Below, piece by piece: positions 60,864 through 64,000 of a DNA stretch of 64,000 nt. Origin of the DNA: Alligator mississippiensis (lineage: Eukaryota; Chordata; Crocodylia; Alligatoridae); contig NC_081831.1 in NCBI RefSeq assembly GCF_030867095.1, positions 68,524,716-68,588,715 of the forward strand. Direction: 5' to 3'. Position 1 is the first letter of the stretch. Every line of letters starts with the position of its first letter. The notes under the pieces were generated by a model, which was given only the letters and a program-made list of their open reading frames with translations, was not told the DNA's origin and searched no databases. A program made the position numbers and the translations under genes.

Positions 60864-61911
60864 CATGGGTGGGCAAAATATGGCCCACAGGCTGGATCCG
60901 GTCTGCCAAGGGATTTTATCTGGCCCAAAGGAGGGCAGCCTGGGCCATAGTGTGTGTAACTGGTCCCGCTGCCCCTGGGTGCACAGCAGGGATGTGGTAG
61001 CGTAGCAGCCAGACTCCACTGCATGGCAACCCCAGTGGCGGTGACTCCTTCTGGATGCTGCTGCCAGTGTTGTGGACGGACCCAACCCCACTGCCTGGGC
61101 ACCCCAACATGTCTATCCCACATCCATCACTGGAGACGCCAGATAGCAGGCAGGTTGGCTGTCCATGGAGACTGGCCAGGGACTCATATGGGCAGTGTGA
61201 GCTCAGCTGGGCAAATGGGGGATAGGGCCACAGGTGGGAGGAGAGTGGTCTCTGGAAGTGGACAGGTGGATGGGGAGTGTGATGGGTGGGCAGGGCTGGG
61301 GCAATGACAGCATGGGGCCAGGGCTGGGATCAGGGCAGAGCTGTGACCTGTTCCCAACATGACAGATCATGACCAGCTCGACCCAGGAGCTGGGCGGAGC
61401 AGGGGCCAAGCCAGCCCCAGTTGCCCCCCATCCCAGCACAGGCACACACAGGCAACCCCAGTATATTGCAGCTGCAGAGCAGCGCAGCCTGGAAGCATGG
61501 GGTGGGTGGCCTAATCCAGTCATGATCTGTTGGGGCTGTCCCGCGCTCCTGGGCTGCGCCACTTCGCAGCTGCGATACACTGAGGCTGCCCGCATACATC
61601 TGTGCTGGGGTGGGGCCTGGGTCATGGGTGTGTACTCTGCCCTCCTCCCACTTTGGGTCAGTCATGATCTGTCATGCAAGGAGCAGATCACAGCTCAGCC
61701 CTGGCCCCGGCCCTGTTCCCGCCTACCTGCCCTGCTCCCAGATGCCACTCCCTGCCCTCCTGCAGCCCCAGGAGGCTAAGCGTGCCGTGCCCATGAGTGT
61801 CCTACCACTTAGGGAGTTTTGGTGAGCTGGGGGGGGGTTGCTGACCCAACACACAACAGCTCACCAAAACTCCCCAAGTGGCCCTCCGGCCCAAATGATT
61901 GCCCACCCCTG
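60864..61911. mobile_element. Long GC-rich hAT derivative, CAGGGGTGGGC family, second copy
   Basis: It begins CATGGGTGGGCAAAATATGG and ends GCCCACCCCTG. No clean target duplication is visible (an imperfect CTTCTAAC/CTGCAACA at best). It is 1048 bp. The interior is GC-rich with no transposase motif. Near the right end a 25-bp arm (61805-61829) and its inverse (61857-61881) match at 24 of 25 positions. Confidence 0.8.
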
Positions 61912-64000
61912 CTGCAACAGCTAAAGAATATTCTCCTTTCTTGTACTCATAGGAGGCCTGTGATTTTAGAACAGGATAATATGGGTACTAATCCCACTTG
62001 TTTAGATTTATAGCCCACCCTGTCTGAAAAGGCTCAGAGAAACTTCTGCAAGGAATTTTATAAGGCTACCATGTACAACAACGCCTGACCACTCTGAGGC
62101 TGCCGAATATCCAGCGACCAGGTGCAGAAACCAGAAGACCAAGTCAGAACACTCTGCGCTTCCTGCATTCAGCTCAAACAGTTTACAAGTAGTTCAGGAG
62201 GAGTCCCAGGGCCCAAATAACAGTCATATCTGGGTGCAAATCTTTCCCTGGGTTTTTAGCTCAGACCCATTTCTGGTGATTATTTATTTCACACTTTCCT
62301 CTGTATTCAGGCACATTTATGGGCTCCCTCATGAGCCCAGGAAAAAAAACGTGCCGCACCCAAGTTTTCCTCGCCTCAGAGGTTATTATTCAAACACAAA
62401 ACAAACAGGAGTTATGGGATTCGTGCCGAAAGACATCATCCTTGCAGTTTCAGTTGGAGACAGTGTTCTCCTTCATTTCCTGTTACAATGTCTTGGATGT
62501 TGTAATGGGCTTCACCCAAGACGTGACTACATTTTGGTGATGCATGATCAGTTTTTTGTTTTTATGTCTTTAGCTACCTCACATCTGATTGTGGTTTAGT
62601 TCATGAAAGTTTGAACACATTTTGAGCTCTTCAAACATGAGGAACAATATAAGTAGAAGTTATTACTTCTTGTATAAGTCTACATATGCCCTTACTAGTT
62701 AAAATGCTCGGTCGGGCCAGCTCTAGCTGACAGCTATGCCATAAAAACATAATGACTTTAGTTCCTTTAAAAAATATAATGATTTTTTCTGGTATAGCTT
62801 GTTTTGCTCCTGGGAGAGGGGAAGGGTTTAAATAGCAGTACAAAGCACAGCTTTTCTACTATAGTTGTATCCATGTGAGGAGTGCTTTATTGGTATAGTA
62901 TACTATACTGGCAAAGAAGTTTTGGTGTAGATGTATCCTGAGTGAAGCCATTAAAAACTGATCATACACCAGCAAGGGTCTTTTTGGTCTTTCTTCTCCA
63001 AACTATGAAGCAGTGGCAGACTGCAAACTTTCAGCCAGCTTGCTGATCAAACTGTGAACAAGCTAATAACCAAGCTCCATACCAGAGAAAATCCATCAAC
63101 CTTTTCAGCAAAGAGAAATAGCAGAGTTTATACACATTTCTTGCGTTGGCAACCTCATGTCTTTAGAGAAGAAATAGAGACAACATGGCATGATAAACTG
63201 TAAAGCAAATATATGAAAACCTAAAAATAGAAGGCAACCAAGACAGATAAAAACCCCAAAACAAAAAGCAGACTTCCAGCAGCCTGAAGGGTTGGGATGA
63301 TAAACACTGAGTTGGGAAAGCAAACAAATGTCCTTCCTTCCTGCCTCATAACTCTAAAACCCAGGAGAAGGGTGTGTTCTCTGTGAACGCTGCAGGTAAT
63401 AGAGACTACACAAGTTGCAGAATATAGTCTTACAGACCACCCAAATGATCTTTATCACTTTAATTGTGTTAAAAGTCCGTGACTCACCATATTGGCCTTT
63501 CTACAAAGGAAAGAAAAACTTTTGCAGGCAGAAGTTGTTATTCAGATTATGTCTTCACCAAAGCTCGGTGGTAAAAGAATGGAGACTAACTGTAGACAGT
63601 GACTGGGCAGAGCTGGTGAATCTTGATTTCCTTCATGCATAGAAAGTGTTTGGATCAGAACAGTCGTACTCATTTTGAGACTGTGGTGGGGTTAGGGTCC
63701 AAGAACTTCAGACTGACATTCTTGCTGATATAGGAACCAACCTATTAGCACCACCAACTTTTCTGAATGAAAGAGTTTCCAGGTAAATCCCACGCAGCAG
63801 GTAAATTTTGCCCAGGAGCCCGTGTCAAGCTTGAGGGAACAGCCTTTGTATGGGGTTTCACTACAGCTTTGGGGAGAGCTTCTTTCCTCCCATCCCCTGC
63901 CATTTATGAACAAATCTTAAGTCCAAAGCCATGTCTTGAGTCCATGGCTATAGGTCAAGTAATACCTATAACCAATAAAGCATTTCTTCCTATTCTCCTA
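61912..64000. other. Intergenic DNA upstream of VSIG1
   Basis: I see no exon, RNA gene or confident repeat. Small open frames here lack splice or protein-family support. Confidence 0.45.

Overview
The window is vertebrate nuclear DNA. Split genes with GT-AG introns carry human-like proteins, one CpG island is present, and the repeats are CR1 LINE tails, many short hAT-type DNA transposons, MIR-like SINEs and old palindromic elements. This repeat mix, without Alu or L1, points to a sauropsid. From memory, the abundant hAT family that begins CAGGGGTGGGCAAAAT fits a crocodilian best, with a turtle as the alternative. The species call is inference.

Four protein-coding genes can be rebuilt exon by exon with consistent reading phase. 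They keep the order and orientations of human Xq22.3. (1) The 3' end of COL4A6, plus strand, 850-4516: the last collagen-repeat exons and the full NC1 domain. (2) ATG4A, minus strand, 24357 down to 6930: thirteen coding exons, 397 residues, complete. (3) PSMD10 (gankyrin), plus strand, 24616-28548: five exons, 226 residues, complete. (4) VSIG1, minus strand, 58278 down to 34397: seven coding exons, 335 residues, complete. COL4A6 and ATG4A converge on a shared 3' region (4517-6929). ATG4A and PSMD10 diverge from a CpG-island promoter with 258 bp between start codons; it carries three CCAAT boxes and a ZNF143/THAP11-like site. PSMD10 and VSIG1 converge across about 5.8 kb.

The four genes do not form one pathway. 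COL4A6 is a basement-membrane collagen, ATG4A an autophagy protease, PSMD10 a proteasome assembly chaperone and VSIG1 an epithelial adhesion protein. Their linkage is conserved synteny.

Most other structure is mobile DNA. Seven hAT-like insertions have perfect 8-bp target duplications and three more have imperfect ones, so their ends are set to the base. Two long GC-rich hAT derivatives (9217-10457 and 60864-61911) contain internal inverted modules. I also see a tRNA-Ile-headed SINE with a CR1-like tail, several fold-back elements, and a dispersed repeat whose copies share flanks around different but self-complementary stems, a possible structured RNA. One unexplained open exon-like segment lies inside the largest VSIG1 intron (about 48967-49172, minus). 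I found no operon, CRISPR array, phage, retroviral element or clearly new multi-gene system.
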